The notes under the pieces: generated by a model
The model's database searches: none
What the model saw: the letters and a program-made list of their open reading frames with translations, nothing else
Told to the model about the DNA's origin: nothing
NCBI RefSeq assembly: GCF_000262465.1
Contig: NZ_CM001489.1
Location: forward strand, 4,906,620-4,970,619
DNA from: Frankia sp. QA3
Lineage (GTDB): Bacteria > Actinomycetota > Actinomycetes > Frankiales > Frankiaceae
Direction of reading: 5' to 3'
DNA: 64,000 bases
Part shown: piece after piece, positions 1-10,642 of the stretch
Layout of the letters: the number at the start of each line of letters is the position of its first letter
Numbering within the stretch: the stretch's first letter is position 1
Program-made: the position numbers and the translations under genes

Positions 1-615
1 CGGGTACTCGGGTGGCTGGGACATACGGTGCACTCCTGATGTCGGCGGGGCGGCCGGGCCGAAGCCCGACCGCCGCCGCGCCTGGCTGCCATGACCACCG
101 GGGCACCAGACCAGGTGTCGCCGGCTCGCGCCGGCCATGCACCCCGATCCCCGCGAAATCCCGTGGGTCACCGACGTGAACCACCACGGCGCCCCAGTCC
201 GCGCGCACATTGTGACACAACCGGGATCTCTCTCCGCCATATGTCCACACCACGCGGCGCGATCGGAACGACCGGACCGCCAGGCCCTTGGACCGGCGAG
301 CGGGCGGGGGTCCCCGAGGGGGCCGCCGAACCCATCAAACACACGACTCCCACAAGACACTCACATGGTTCGGGAGCCACCAGCCCGGACGAATCGCCCA
401 TAGCGCTCGACCAGGGACAACGGTTCAGATTCCGTCCGTGTAGGGTCTCGTCATATCTAACTAGGCAGGCAGCCGGGGCACCGAGGGGGTAACCCGGCGG
501 CCAACCCATACATCTCAGGCCGCTGCGCGACATGGAGGTCATCAGCTTCGACGCCGAAGCAGGGACCCGGGGGGGTTCTGACGACGCCACCGCCACGCAC
601 GGAGGGATATCAGCG
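1..615. other. Upstream region without a clear gene
   Basis: I see no convincing coding sequence here. The open frames are short and have the composition of chance frames in GC-rich DNA. One forward frame is open from base 1 to a TGA near base 39 and could be the tail of a gene that starts outside the window, but this is too short to judge. The segment just before 616 presumably carries the promoter of the secreted hydrolase; a stretch around 450-465 is locally AT-rich. Confidence 0.4.
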
Positions 616-1950
616 GTGAAACACCGACCGGAGGGCAACCCCAGCCCACCCAGAGCCCGAGCCGGCTCCCGACGTCGACGCCGCCGTCCATACCACCCTG
701 CCTGGATCGCCTCACTCGGCGTTCTGGCCCTGATGGCCGCCGCCCTTGGCTGGAACATCGCCCCCGAGCGCGACTCGGTCGGCGAGAGCGGATCCACCAC
801 CGTCGAGGCAGCCGCCGCCCACGTGAACTCGCGCCCCCGCGGCGGCGATCCGAAGGCGACGCCCAGCGCGTCGACGCGGACGCGCGGCACGGGTCGCGGT
901 CACGTCGTGGCCTCGCCGTCCCCCAGCCGGCCGGCCGCGGGTGCGGGGACCAGCACGACCGTTGCGAAGCCGGCGGCCCCGACCACCACCAGGCCGGCGG
1001 CCCCGACCACCAGGCCGCCGACGCAGCCCCCGGTCGTCCAGATACCCATCGTGCCCGTCAGCGGCGGGGGCGGCTCCGTGCCCGGCGGCATGAGCGGCGT
1101 CTCCGCCGGCTCGATGACGCAGGTGCGAGCGTGGGAGAGCTTCCGCGGCTCGCCCGTCAACGCCGTGCTCACCTTCACCGACCGGTCGAGCTGGCAGACC
1201 ATCACCAACCCGTGGGTCGGCAGCGGGCCGGAGAAGTTCTCGACGTTCAACGGCACGTGGATCATCTCGCAGCCCTTCTACCCGACCGGCGGCGGCGACA
1301 TGAACTCGTGCGCGAGTGGCGCCTACTCCAGCCGCTGGGCCGACTTCGGCCGCTGGCTGGTCAACAAGGGCCGCCCGGCGAGCATCGTCCGGCTCGCCTG
1401 GGAGTTCAACGGCAACTGGTTCCCCTGGTCGGTGTCCAAGACGAACGCCACCACCTGGGTGAACTGCTTCCGGCAGGTCGTCAGCGCGATCCGCTCGACG
1501 GACCCGCAGGCCCGCATCGACTGGGCGCTCAACGCCCACAGCGGCGGCGCCTGGTCGGTGTACCCGGGTGACCAGTACGTCGACATCATCGGGATCGACA
1601 CCTACGACCAGTGGCCGGCGAGCACCACCGACGCGGCCTTCGCCAAGCAGTGCGCCGAGGCGACCGGGCTGTGCTCGGTGATCGCGTTTGCGCGGGCGCA
1701 CGGCAAGCAGTTCTCAGTCCCGGAATGGGGCCTGGTCGGCAGGTCCGACACGGGCGCGGGCCGGGCCGGGCAGGCCGGCGGGGACAACCCCGTCTACATC
1801 CGCAACATGTACCAGACGTTCGCCGCGAACCGGGACGTGCTCGCCTACGAGACGTACTTCAACAACTCCGAGGCCGGCAACGTGCACTCGTCCCTGGTCG
1901 GCCCGAACGAGAACCCGAGCGGCGCCGCCAGCTACGCCTCGCTGTGGTGA
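616..1950 (+). CDS. Secreted or membrane-anchored GH26-like glycoside hydrolase (beta-mannanase type)
   Basis: Likely an exported hydrolase of plant- or fungal-type beta-glycans (GH26 includes endo-beta-1,4-mannanases). I chose the GTG at 616 because GGAGGG lies 9 bases upstream; an in-frame ATG at 532 would add 28 residues with no good RBS. The 444-residue product begins with an Arg-rich stretch and one hydrophobic segment (about residues 28-45), a signal peptide or anchor. A Pro/Thr/Ala-rich linker follows, then the catalytic domain from about residue 160. The motif WEFNGNWFPW has Glu near 263 as the expected acid/base, and VPEWGL has Glu near 370 as the expected nucleophile. The roughly 107-residue spacing fits GH26. 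It is monocistronic and convergent with the Nudix gene. The family is fairly sure; the substrate is not. Confidence 0.8.
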   Translation: MKHRPEGNPSPPRARAGSRRRRRRPYHPAWIASLGVLALMAAALGWNIAPERDSVGESGSTTVEAAAAHVNSRPRGGDPKATPSASTRTRGTGRGHVVASPSPSRPAAGAGTSTTVAKPAAPTTTRPAAPTTRPPTQPPVVQIPIVPVSGGGGSVPGGMSGVSAGSMTQVRAWESFRGSPVNAVLTFTDRSSWQTITNPWVGSGPEKFSTFNGTWIISQPFYPTGGGDMNSCASGAYSSRWADFGRWLVNKGRPASIVRLAWEFNGNWFPWSVSKTNATTWVNCFRQVVSAIRSTDPQARIDWALNAHSGGAWSVYPGDQYVDIIGIDTYDQWPASTTDAAFAKQCAEATGLCSVIAFARAHGKQFSVPEWGLVGRSDTGAGRAGQAGGDNPVYIRNMYQTFAANRDVLAYETYFNNSEAGNVHSSLVGPNENPSGAASYASLW

Positions 1951-2013
1951 ACCGGGTGGCGGCCCGCCGCGGTGATCGCGCCGGGCCGCCACCCACCACC
2001 CACGCGCACCATG

Positions 2014-2047
2014 CGCCGACCGCCGACCGCCGACCGCCGACCGCCGG
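2014..2047. repeat. Short 7-bp tandem repeat between convergent genes
   Basis: The unit CGACCGC is repeated about four times just after the GH26-like gene and before the end of the Nudix gene. It is probably replication slippage in GC-rich DNA; no function is visible. Confidence 0.6.
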
Positions 2048-2073
2048 ACGGGGCGGGCGGACGCCGACGGCGG

Positions 2074-2553
2074 TCACAGCCGGATCGGCGCCGTCGGCGG
2101 TCCCGCTCGCAGCCAGCCGTCGACGAGGTCGACCAGGCACGTCGGGTACACGGTCTGCTCCGTCGCCCGCAGCTCGGGCACGGTCCACCAGGCCCAGCCG
2201 AGGATCGACCGGCGCTCGATCTCCGTCCAGGACGACGGGTCGAGTTCGAGGCGGTGCGGGACCCGCGCGACGAAAAACGTCTCGAACTGCCGGTACTCGC
2301 GGCCCAGGTAGGTAAACGACGTCCGGCGGGTGGCGACCGCCGGCCCCGGGTCGGGGAGGCGGTACCCGACCTCCTCGAACACCTCCCGGACCGCGGCCTG
2401 CTCGGTGCTCTCCCCCGAGTCGAGGCCGCCGCCGGGCACGTGCCACCACTGCGGCGCGACGTCGAGGGTCGGATCATGTGACCTGAGCAGGAGTACCGCG
2501 TCGGAGGGGTCGACGAGCACGACCCGCGCGGCCAGGCGGGTTTGCGGGGCCAT
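2074..2553 (-). CDS. Nudix hydrolase
   Basis: A 159-residue pyrophosphohydrolase of the MutT/Nudix superfamily, which cleaves nucleoside diphosphates linked to another moiety. The complete Nudix box G-x5-E-x7-R-E-h-x-E-E-x-G runs from Gly42 to Tyr64, including Arg56, Glu57, Glu60 and Glu61, which bind the metal. The N-terminal strand (residues 7-24) and the PQWWHVPGGG lead-in are typical. The length matches single-domain family members. It is transcribed alone on the minus strand and faces the GH26-like gene. The substrate cannot be read from sequence. Confidence 0.88.
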   Translation of the reverse strand: MAPQTRLAARVVLVDPSDAVLLLRSHDPTLDVAPQWWHVPGGGLDSGESTEQAAVREVFEEVGYRLPDPGPAVATRRTSFTYLGREYRQFETFFVARVPHRLELDPSSWTEIERRSILGWAWWTVPELRATEQTVYPTCLVDLVDGWLRAGPPTAPIRL

Positions 2554-2670
2554 GCCGCCAGCCTCGCAGCCCGCGCCTCCTCAGATGCCCCCCACCGACA
2601 CCCCGACCCCCCTATGTGGCGCGAATCGCCGCCGGCCAACCACCCACCTGGCCGGCCAACCGGCCGCCAC

Positions 2671-2728
2671 GCTTATCCGGAGGGATAAGCCGCCATGCTT
2701 ATCCGGAGGGATAAATCGGACGCGGAAG
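2671..2728 (+). repeat. Dispersed palindromic element, copy A (two adjacent units)
   Basis: Two units of a GCTTATCC-GGAG-GGATAAGC type stem-loop lie 24 bases apart. The second unit continues into GGATAAATCGGACGCGG. Related copies occur at 20597 and 61846 in this window. The 8-bp stem with GGAG loop resembles a repetitive extragenic palindrome. It sits upstream of the Nudix gene and beyond the end of the TIGR03085-type gene. Confidence 0.6.
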
Positions 2729-2789
2729 GGCTCCGGATATGCAGGGATCGAGGCCGGATCGTGGCCAAACCGAGCCAGGCCAGGCCGGG

Positions 2790-3458
2790 CTAGAGGCCGA
2801 CGGGGGTGGCGCGCAGGCTCTCGACGTCGTCGTCGGCGCCGCGCAGCTCGACCCGCGCGACCTCGCTGCGCCCGAACGCGTAGAGGACGAGCTCCTCCGG
2901 CGGGCCCATGATCTCCACGGCCGGCTCGCCGGCGTGCAGGGTACGCCGGCCCGGCCGGTCTGTGCGCTCCGCCACGACGCCGAGGCCGGCCCGGCGGAAC
3001 CCGGCGAATCCGATCAGCCGCAGGGCCGCCCACATCGCGTCGCGGCTCGTGTCGTCCAGCTCGCGCGGCTCCCAGCCGACGTCCGCGCGGCGGATGTCCT
3101 CGACGTGGACGAAGAACTCGATGAAGTTCGCCGCATCGTCGATCAGCCCGAGGCGAGTCGGCTGCCACCACGGTGGTCCGGCGCGGAAGGTCTCCACCAG
3201 CTCGGGATAGGTGTGGCCCCGCATGGTGGCCCGCTCGGCCCACTCGGTGATGCCGTGCAGGCTGTTGATGACCAGGCCGGGCGCGGCCCAGGGCACCCGC
3301 TCCCGGGTGACGAGGTGCGCGGCCAGATCGTGGTTGGTCCACCCTGTACAGAGGGTGGGATGACCTGGGCCGAGGTCGGTGAGCAGATCCGCGAGCGCCT
3401 GCCGCTGCGCACGGGCGCGGCGCTGGGCGGGTTCCGGTCCGGTCGCCATGAGCCGCAC
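2790..3458 (-). CDS. TIGR03085-type metal-binding protein (DinB / maleylpyruvate isomerase-like)
   Basis: A 222-residue protein of the actinobacterial family built on the DinB/mycothiol-dependent isomerase four-helix fold. The N-terminal CTGWTNHDLAAHLVTRER supplies the usual metal-binding His in the second helix. A second conserved block, NFIEFFVHVEDIRR, supplies the other His residues. The C-terminal half resembles the family's second domain. Enzymes of this fold act on mycothiol adducts or bind divalent metal; the exact reaction here is unknown. An internal ATG at residue 4 is an alternative start. It has no obvious operon partner. Confidence 0.8.
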   Translation of the reverse strand: MRLMATGPEPAQRRARAQRQALADLLTDLGPGHPTLCTGWTNHDLAAHLVTRERVPWAAPGLVINSLHGITEWAERATMRGHTYPELVETFRAGPPWWQPTRLGLIDDAANFIEFFVHVEDIRRADVGWEPRELDDTSRDAMWAALRLIGFAGFRRAGLGVVAERTDRPGRRTLHAGEPAVEIMGPPEELVLYAFGRSEVARVELRGADDDVESLRATPVGL

Positions 3459-3676
3459 TCTAGGCGACGGCGGCCGTCGCGGGGCGCACCGCGATCGGCG
3501 TCGCGCATCGATTCCGTAATCTTCGCCCCGCCCGGGACCGGTAGGACGGCCACCCCCGGCAGGTCATCCGCCCAGCGGACGGCCGGCCACGCCGAGGCCA
3601 CCGCCGGCGCCGGTGAGATGTCCCACCAGCGCGGTGTCGCCCGGCGGTGCGGCCGCGGACGGCGGGCCGGGCGGGC

Positions 3677-4113
3677 CTACTGCCCGGGCAGGCGGGCGAC
3701 CGTCACGAAGAAGTCGTCGATGTGGCGCACCACAGCCACGAACCGGTCGAAGTCGACCGGCTTGGTGATGTAGGCGTTGGCGTGCAGGTCGTAGCTGCGC
3801 AGCACGTCCTCCTCCGCCTCGGAGGTGGTGAGCACCACCACCGGGATCCGCCGCAGCCGCTCGTCGGCCTTGACCTCGCGCAGCACCTCCCGCCCGTCGC
3901 GGCGCGGCAGGTTCAGGTCGAGCAGGATCAGGTCGGGGCGGGGCGCGCCCGCGTACTCTCCCTCGCCGCGCAGGTAGGCCAGCGCCTCGACGCCGTCGCT
4001 GACCACGTTGAGGTGGTTGCGCAGCTTGTGATCCTCGAACGCCTCCCGGGTCATCAGCACGTCCCCGGGATCGTCCTCGACGAGAAGCACCTCGACAGGG
4101 ACGAGCGGCTCGC

Positions 4114-4117
<4 letters not shown>
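3677..4117 (-). CDS. Single-domain response regulator (CheY/Rcp1-like)
   Basis: A 146-residue receiver-only response regulator that probably takes phosphate from the kinase encoded just upstream. The GTG at 4117 was chosen because GGAGGA precedes it by about 5-6 bases and because it overlaps the kinase stop codon as GTGA. Receiver landmarks are the acidic pair in VEDD, the phospho-acceptor Asp near residue 67 in LILLDLNLP, a Thr in VLTTSE and the Lys in ITKP. The conserved segment DPGDVLMTREAF marks the Rcp1-like subgroup that pairs with phytochrome-type and CHASE3-type kinases. There is no output domain, so it likely signals by protein contact or phosphorelay. Confidence 0.9.
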
Positions 4118-5927
<1,810 letters not shown>

Positions 5928-5928
<1 letters not shown>

Positions 5929-7199
5929 CAGTCGGCCCCCCACATCAGCAGCAGCAGGGCGACGTCGTCGGTGAGCGGGCCGCCGTTGCGGGCCTCGACC
6001 CGGTCGATGAGGCTGTCGAGCAGGCCGTCCGGTCCGTCCGGGGGCCACAGCTGGGCGATCTCGGGCAGCACGCCCTCCCAGCCGAGAGGCTCCCCGCCGG
6101 GCCCCTCCCGCCCCTCCAGCAGGCCGTCGGTCGCCAGCAGCAGCACCCACCGCGGGCCGAGTTCGACCAGCACCTCCTCGGTGAGGTCCTCGTCGAGGAT
6201 GCCGAGGGCCGGCCCGACGACGTCGCCGGGAAGCGCGGCGAGCCGTGGGTGCAGCAGCGCGGGCGGCGGATGCCCGGCCAGGCGCATCCGCACCGAGTCC
6301 CGGTCGGGCGCGATCGAGAGGGCACAGACCGTGGCGAAGATCTCGTCGCGTTCACGTTCGCTGACCAGCACCCGCTGGAGATACCCGAGCCGGTCGGCCT
6401 CCGCAACCCCGGCCAGGACGAGGGTGCGCCAGGCGATGCGCAGGCTGACCCCGAGGGCGGCCTCGTCCGGGCCGTGCCCGCAGACGTCGCCGAGCAGCAC
6501 GTGGACCGTCCCGTCGGGGGTGGACACCATGTCGTAGAAGTCGCCGCCGAGCAGCGACTGCTGCCGGCCGGGCCGGTAGCGGGCGGCGTGGCGCAGCCCG
6601 TGGTCGTCGTAGAGCGGACGGGGCAGCAGCCCGCGTTCGAGCCGGGCCCGCTCATCGGCCCGCAGCTCCGACTCACGCAGCGCCTGCGCCGCCGTGTCGG
6701 CCCGCTTGCGCTCGATCGCGTAGCGCACGGCGCGCACCAGGTCCCGCCCGTCGACCTGGCCCTTGACGAGGTAGTCCTGGGCGCCGGCGGCGACCGCCTG
6801 GGCGCCCCGGTACTCGTCGACCAGGCCGGTGAGCACGACGACCGGCGCGCCCGCCTCCACCGCCAGCAGCCGGCGCAGCGCCGAGAGGCCCTCGCTGTCG
6901 GGCAACCCGAGGTCCAGCAGCACGCAGGCGACCTGCTCGCTGCGGCGGACCGCCTCGGCCACGGTGCGCACCCGGCTCAGTTCGACCGGCGCCGCCACCT
7001 CGTCGAGCAGCTCGGACACCAGGAAGGCGTCCGCATCATCGTCCTCGACGAGGAGTACCGGCCAAACCGCATCCGCCGGTTCCGTTCCTGGCACCCGGAC
7101 CGCGGTGCTCTCGGTTCCTGACACATCTCCTCGGCAGTGCACGACACGCGGGCCATATCGGCCCATCCTGGACCCGAAGCATGGCATGCCCATGGGCAA
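5928..7199 (-). CDS. Receiver-SpoIIE (PP2C-type) serine phosphatase
   Basis: A two-domain protein of up to 423 residues. An N-terminal receiver (LLVEDDDADAFLV, phospho-acceptor Asp in LLDLGLPDSEG, Lys in YLVKGQ) is joined by a coiled-coil linker (ERKRADTAAQALRESE) to a SpoIIE/RsbU-type PPM phosphatase with metal ligands in GGDFYDM, GDVCGHG and LTDDVALL. Such proteins dephosphorylate anti-anti-sigma factors in partner-switching stress or developmental pathways. It leads the three-gene operon and its stop overlaps the kinase start. The start is uncertain: GTG codons at 7124 and 7094 are in frame and there is no good RBS at 7199. Confidence 0.88.
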
Positions 7200-7364
7200 C
7201 CGCGCGCAGTGGAACGCCGAACGCGCTATCCACTACCGCCGCCACCAGAGCGAGGTTAGGAACATTTCACCATCGGGTCAGGGCTTCCGGCGCCCGAACC
7301 GTCGGGGATCCGGCGGGCGACCACACCGGGCCCCGGCCCCGCGGCGGGCGGGCACCTGGCGGGC

Positions 7365-8150
7365 TCAGCGCCGCGGGCCGGTCCCGCGGGCGGCGGAAGG
7401 CTCCGGCTCGGACCCGGACCGGTCGGACCCGGACCGGTCGGACCCGGGGGCGGGCTGATCCGCCGCGGGCCACTCCGGGGCGGGCGAGGTGGGCCGACCC
7501 AGCAGGTACCAGCCCCACAGCCCGGCGGGCGCGGGAGCCCGCACCGGGGCACCGGCCACCTCGCGCGCGTCCATGACGTCGAGCAGGTGGTCGAAGCTGC
7601 CGAGCAGGCGGATCGCCAGGCTGCCGCCGAAGATCCCCCCGTGCCCCAGATGCGGGTGTGGCCGGGTCGGCGCGTGGCGCATGGCATCGGCGAAGCGCTC
7701 GAGCAGACGCTGGCGATCGGCCTCGGAGAGCCGTTCGGTGAGCTCACGCAGCAGCCCGTCCTCCGTCTTCGCGTGCTCGGCGAGCAGCGCCGCGAGGTCC
7801 CGGCGCAGGCTGGCGACGCTGTCCACCGGGTGATTGAGGTCGCCCTGCACGTACTGCTCGATGCCGCGCATCACCGACGAGCAGCGGCGGGCCAGCCGGC
7901 CCAGCTCCGCGACCCGCGCCCGACCCCCCGACACCCGGCGGGCCATCTCCGGGTAGACCACGGCCTCCATTGCGCTGAGGTGGGCGGAGACGGCCGCCAC
8001 CGCCGCGTCGCTGGCGTGCAGCGCCTGGCGCGGATCGCTGGGCGGCGCGTCCGGGGCGCCGGCCGCGTCGCCGCCGTCGCGGGACAGCTCGATCAGATGG
8101 ACGGCGTCCTTGTGCGCCGCGTCCACCAGGGTCGTCAACGTCTCAGCCAT
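7365..8150 (-). CDS. Hemerythrin-like HHE-domain protein
   Basis: A protein of about 261 residues with an HHE cation-binding four-helix bundle (roughly residues 1-170): an N-terminal His (DAAHKDAVHL), a second in VSAHLSAMEAVVYPEM, and LLAEHAKTEDGLL. In hemerythrin-like proteins these bind a di-iron site for O2 or NO or redox sensing. A His/Gly-rich segment, a WGWYLLGRP motif and a disordered tail of Ser/Asp/Arg repeats (15-bp DNA repeat, about 7426-7450) follow. I start at the ATG at 8150, which has GAGG five bases upstream; a GTG two codons earlier is also in frame. It lies upstream of the SpoIIE operon on the same strand, about 165 bases away. Confidence 0.75.
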   Translation of the reverse strand: MAETLTTLVDAAHKDAVHLIELSRDGGDAAGAPDAPPSDPRQALHASDAAVAAVSAHLSAMEAVVYPEMARRVSGGRARVAELGRLARRCSSVMRGIEQYVQGDLNHPVDSVASLRRDLAALLAEHAKTEDGLLRELTERLSEADRQRLLERFADAMRHAPTRPHPHLGHGGIFGGSLAIRLLGSFDHLLDVMDAREVAGAPVRAPAPAGLWGWYLLGRPTSPAPEWPAADQPAPGSDRSGSDRSGSEPEPSAARGTGPRR

Positions 8151-8296
8151 GATCACCTCGCCCGCAACGGGCCGATACCTAGCGGAGAGTTACCAGCACT
8201 GTGAAGTTACGCCTTCGCGACCGGGGCCGCATCCCGACGGTCCTCACGTAGCGGAACCGAGAGCACCACAAAAGGTGCTGGTCGCCCGCGCCGATG

Positions 8297-8332
8297 CCTA
8301 CCGTAAGGAAGGATTCCACTACTATTGCGGGC
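8297..8332 (+). promoter_or_regulatory. Possible leaderless promoter
   Basis: A TACTAT hexamer at 8320-8325 lies seven bases before the ATG at 8333, the spacing expected when transcription starts at the start codon. No Shine-Dalgarno sequence is present in front of that ATG. The -35 region is not recognisable. This is inference from position only. Confidence 0.35.
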
Positions 8333-8710
8333 ATGGTTGGCAGTAATGTCCCTATGGCCCGGGACCAGGCAGTCTTCGCCGCCCGCTCACGCCTCGCCGA
8401 CGTCCGGCGCCGGTTTCTCGGCCATGACCTTCCGCCCCTGGGGACCCTGATCGTCCGCCATCAGGTGGCGGTCCCGGACGGGGCTGAATGGCCCTGGGCC
8501 CTGGTGTCCAGCTGGCAGCACGCGACCCTGCTGGGTGGGCGCAGCCTGAACGACGGGGCGCACCCGTCGGTGGCGCACATCCGGATGGGCCGGCCGCTGC
8601 GCATCCGCAGCGCCGACGTCGTCGACTGGGCGATCATCGACGCCCGCGGCGAGATCGTCGAGGGCGCCTGGACCCGCCGGCTGCGGGCCCCCGCCGACTC
8701 ACCCACCTGA
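8333..8710 (+). CDS. DUF2314-like small protein
   Basis: A protein of about 125 residues. The central part (WALVSSWQ, a Gly-rich LLGGRSLND turn, the strand GRPLRIRSADVVDWAII and then DARGEIVEGAWT) matches the pattern of the DUF2314 family, whose function is not established. An upstream ATG at 8294 is in frame but has no RBS; the ATG at 8333 fits a leaderless start. It stands alone, divergent from the hemerythrin-like gene and convergent with the MuiA-like gene. The family call is moderate. Confidence 0.55.
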   Translation: MVGSNVPMARDQAVFAARSRLADVRRRFLGHDLPPLGTLIVRHQVAVPDGAEWPWALVSSWQHATLLGGRSLNDGAHPSVAHIRMGRPLRIRSADVVDWAIIDARGEIVEGAWTRRLRAPADSPT

Positions 8711-8800
8711 GCCGCCTCACCCACCCGAGCCGCCTCACCCACCTGAGCCGCCTCGGCTGCCCGAGCCGCCTCGGCTGCCCGAACGGCCTCAACTGCCCGA
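8697..8800. repeat. 18-bp tandem repeat after the DUF2314-like gene
   Basis: About five imperfect copies of an 18-bp unit of the form CGCCTCACCCACCTGAGC begin within the last codons of the DUF2314-like gene and run to just before the MuiA-like gene's stop. The stop codon lies in the first unit, so slippage here could lengthen or shorten the C-terminus. The units are separated by GAGC/GCTC-type sequence and could also form weak hairpins. Confidence 0.7.
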
Positions 8801-8805
8801 GCGGC

Positions 8806-10506
8806 TCAGTCGTGCCAGCCGGTCAGCTCCATCCCGCGGGGATGCTCCAGCCGGAACGAGAACTCCACCCGCCCGGTCGCTCCCGGACCGAGCGCGAGCG
8901 TCCACGACAGCAGGCCGACGTCGGTCCGCTCGTCCGGTTCGGGCCGTGCCTGGAAGTCCCGGACGGTGACACTCTCGTGCCGGGAGACCGGGATCTGGTC
9001 GTGCACCACCGTCCGAATCGGCCGGGGGGTGTGATTGGTCACCTCGATGCGGTAGCCGGCCTCGATCCGTCGGTTGCCGCCGACCACGCGGCGGCCCGTC
9101 GCGCGGTGGACCAGCTCGCGCTCGACCCGCACCCGGTCGTCGACGCCGAGGTGCAGCTCGACCTCGGCCCCAGGCGGCACCGTGCCGATCGCGCCGCTGC
9201 CGGCGAAGTCCGCGCCGTGGAAGATCGAGACCTTGCCGGGCAGCAGGGTGTGCGGCGAGGTGTTGGTGATGGTGGCCCGCAGGTAGGCATCGGGCGAGAT
9301 CCTGGGGACGGTCAGATGATCGAGGGCGGCGTCGAACTCGATCACCGCGACGGTGACGCGGTGCCCGTCCCCGTCGGCCGGGACCGCGACCCGGCGGGGC
9401 GGCCGGTACGTCGCCGACCCGGCGAAGTCGATCTCCGGCTCGTCGGCGACCAGCGTCCTCATGGTCTGCTTCGCCTTCGCCCGCCCCCGGGACGACCCCA
9501 GCGGCATCGAGCTGGCGAACTCCATCGCCGTCGGGGCCGCGGCCGGCGGCGGGGGCGGTGGCGGTTGACGCAGGTCCACGAACTGGGGGGTGAGCTCGGG
9601 CAGCTTCGCGTGCGCCGCCGGGCGGGCCGTCGAGAGCACCAGATCGGCGGCCGGCCAGTCCTCGCCGCTGCGCTGGGTGATCAGCGCGAACCAGGTCAGC
9701 GTTACCCGCTCCCCGTCGAGGCGAGCGTCGTAGCCGGCCCGCCAGCCCGCGGTCGGGACCAGGTACGACACCTCCAGCTCGACCTCGGTGCCCTCGGCGG
9801 CGTCGGCGTCAGGGCCGGCCTCGTTATCAGCGTCGAGGGCGGTGTCGGCGTCGGCGGCGTCGGCGTCGGCGGCGTCGAGGTCGGCGGCGAGGGCGACGAC
9901 GACGGTGCGGGTGTCCGGGAGGCGGGGGGCCTGCCGGGCCTCGATCGTCCGGTCCAGCGCCGCGATCCGCCGTTCGAGCTCGGCTCGGCGCTCGGCGAGG
10001 GCGCGGCGGCGGGCGTGGACCTCGCCGATCCTGGTCGCGAGCAGGTCCTCGGCGGCGGCCAACCCCTCGGCGGCGCCGGCGGCCGAGGCCCAGGACCGGG
10101 CCAGGGCTGCGGCCCCGGTGCGCGCCGCGACGTCGAGGAAGCCCCGCCGGGCCTGCTCGGCGTCATCCTCGTCGGCGACGGCGGACAGCTCTGCTGCCAG
10201 CGCGAGCCGGCGCGCGGCGAGGTCGGCGCCGGCGGTGTCGGCGGCCTGCGGGTGCGTCCGGGCAACCACGTCGACCCCGAGCACCCGGGCCGGCCCCCGG
10301 CCACCGACGCGGACCGAGTCGGGCGCGAGCTCCCATGGCAGGCCGTCCAGCTCGACCCGGACCCCGGTCACCGCGGATCCGTCGCCCGCGGGGACGGGCA
10401 GCCGGACCCGGCCGAGCCGGGTGATCCGGGCACCGCGGGGGTGGACGACGACACCGGCGATCGGCGCGTCGAGTCGCACGGGCTGCGGCGGGTCGTCGGT
10501 CACCAT
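8806..10506 (-). CDS. DUF4139 / MuiA-family (mucoidy inhibitor-like) protein
   Basis: A 566-residue protein of the MuiA family: an N-terminal DUF4140-type segment (residues 10-75, VVVHPRGARITRLGRVRLP), an Ala/Glu/Arg-rich coiled coil (about 95-205), and a C-terminal DUF4139 beta-rich domain starting at VSYLVPTAGWRAGYDAR. A low-complexity Ala/Asp stretch (encoded by GCGTCGGCG repeats near 9840-9890) and a seven-proline run interrupt the domains. No signal peptide is seen. The family function is undefined: the name derives from one E. coli phenotype. It is transcribed alone or after an unseen promoter near 10510. Confidence 0.82.
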   Translation of the reverse strand: MVTDDPPQPVRLDAPIAGVVVHPRGARITRLGRVRLPVPAGDGSAVTGVRVELDGLPWELAPDSVRVGGRGPARVLGVDVVARTHPQAADTAGADLAARRLALAAELSAVADEDDAEQARRGFLDVAARTGAAALARSWASAAGAAEGLAAAEDLLATRIGEVHARRRALAERRAELERRIAALDRTIEARQAPRLPDTRTVVVALAADLDAADADAADADTALDADNEAGPDADAAEGTEVELEVSYLVPTAGWRAGYDARLDGERVTLTWFALITQRSGEDWPAADLVLSTARPAAHAKLPELTPQFVDLRQPPPPPPPAAAPTAMEFASSMPLGSSRGRAKAKQTMRTLVADEPEIDFAGSATYRPPRRVAVPADGDGHRVTVAVIEFDAALDHLTVPRISPDAYLRATITNTSPHTLLPGKVSIFHGADFAGSGAIGTVPPGAEVELHLGVDDRVRVERELVHRATGRRVVGGNRRIEAGYRIEVTNHTPRPIRTVVHDQIPVSRHESVTVRDFQARPEPDERTDVGLLSWTLALGPGATGRVEFSFRLEHPRGMELTGWHD

Positions 10507-10642
10507 GACGGGTCACACTAGTCCCGGACGATCAGCCTGCGGCGCAGCGGATCCGCCCCGCCGAGCCGGCGAGCGACCGGTGCGCCGAGAACCAGCCGAC
10601 GGGGGGCGGTGACGCCCGACGGGAAGGATCGTGGTCCGGGTC

